This document shows, piece after piece, positions 5,106 through 5,262 of a stretch of DNA of 5,262 nt. The notes beneath the pieces are model-generated. The model ran no database searches. It saw only the letters and a list, made by a program, of their open reading frames with translations, and had not been told where the DNA came from. Made by a program: the position numbers and the translations under genes. The stretch comes from Holophagaceae bacterium (GTDB taxonomy: Bacteria; Acidobacteriota; Holophagae; Holophagales; Holophagaceae): assembly GCA_025355915.1 (NCBI GenBank), contig JANXYT010000022.1, positions 1-5,262 of the forward strand. The letters run 5' to 3'. Position 1 is the stretch's first letter. Every line of letters begins with the position of its first letter.

Positions 5106-5262
5106 ATGCAGCCCCTTCTACGAGTATTGAACGGTGAGACCCTCGACAAGCCCCCGGTCTGGTTCATGCGCCAGGCCGGGCGCTTCCTGCCCGAGTACCG
5201 CGCCATCCGGGCCAAGGTCACGTTCGAGCAATTGCTGAATGACTCCGACCTGGCTGCGGAGG
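5106..5262 (+). CDS. hemE: Uroporphyrinogen decarboxylase, N-terminal part (runs off the window)
   Basis: Cytosolic enzyme that removes four carboxyl groups from uroporphyrinogen III to give coproporphyrinogen III. Only the first 52 codons are present, out of roughly 340-350 in the family. The diagnostic text [16 protein letters not shown] (17-32) includes the family signature with the substrate-binding Arg22 and Arg26, and [13 protein letters not shown] (40-52) is the expected continuation. It is separated from hemL by the 160-base repeat-bearing gap, unlike the tight spacing elsewhere in the operon. It may still be co-transcribed; no promoter is convincing in the gap. Confidence 0.95.
   Translation, partial: MQPLLRVLNGETLDKPPVWFMRQAGRFLPEYRAIRAKVTFEQLLNDSDLAAE

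Overview
The window carries a GC-rich bacterial heme (tetrapyrrole) biosynthesis operon, read entirely on the + strand. The order is hemC, hemD, hemB, an Mrr-type restriction endonuclease gene, hemL, and the first 52 codons of hemE. Because hemL is present, the organism makes 5-aminolevulinate from glutamyl-tRNA (C5 route). The missing partner, hemA, may lie upstream of the window. High GC, tight overlapping genes, Shine-Dalgarno starts and AGGAGGTG motifs indicate a bacterium. The gene order and the repeats make a member of Acidobacteriota (Holophaga/Geothrix type) my best guess, but this is recollection and not shown by the sequence.

Layout: 1-193 is a 74-bp tandem repeat (two full copies and one partial). 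Each copy holds a strong ribosome-binding site inside a hairpin and an ATGA stop/start overlap, and the last copy supplies the start of hemC. hemC (190-1068), hemD (1065-1772) and hemB (1766-2743) follow with overlaps of 4 and 7 bases. A visibly AT-richer mrr-like gene (2744-3670) starts directly after the hemB stop codon. hemL (3689-4945) begins 18 bases after mrr ends. The only real gap, 4946-5105 (160 bases), is AT-rich and holds a long imperfect inverted repeat built from three CACAGATT-type repeats per arm. hemE starts at 5106 and runs off the window.

How the genes work together: HemL makes 5-aminolevulinate, HemB condenses two of these to porphobilinogen, HemC joins four into hydroxymethylbilane, HemD closes the ring to uroporphyrinogen III, and HemE decarboxylates it to coproporphyrinogen III. 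The Mrr-like protein has no role in this pathway. It looks like a horizontally acquired, solitary modification-dependent (type IV) nuclease that sits in the operon without breaking any heme gene. The most unusual features are the chain of repeat-encoded 25-codon reading frames leading into hemC, and the mrr cargo gene in an otherwise compact housekeeping operon. No RNA genes, CRISPR arrays or transposase genes were seen.
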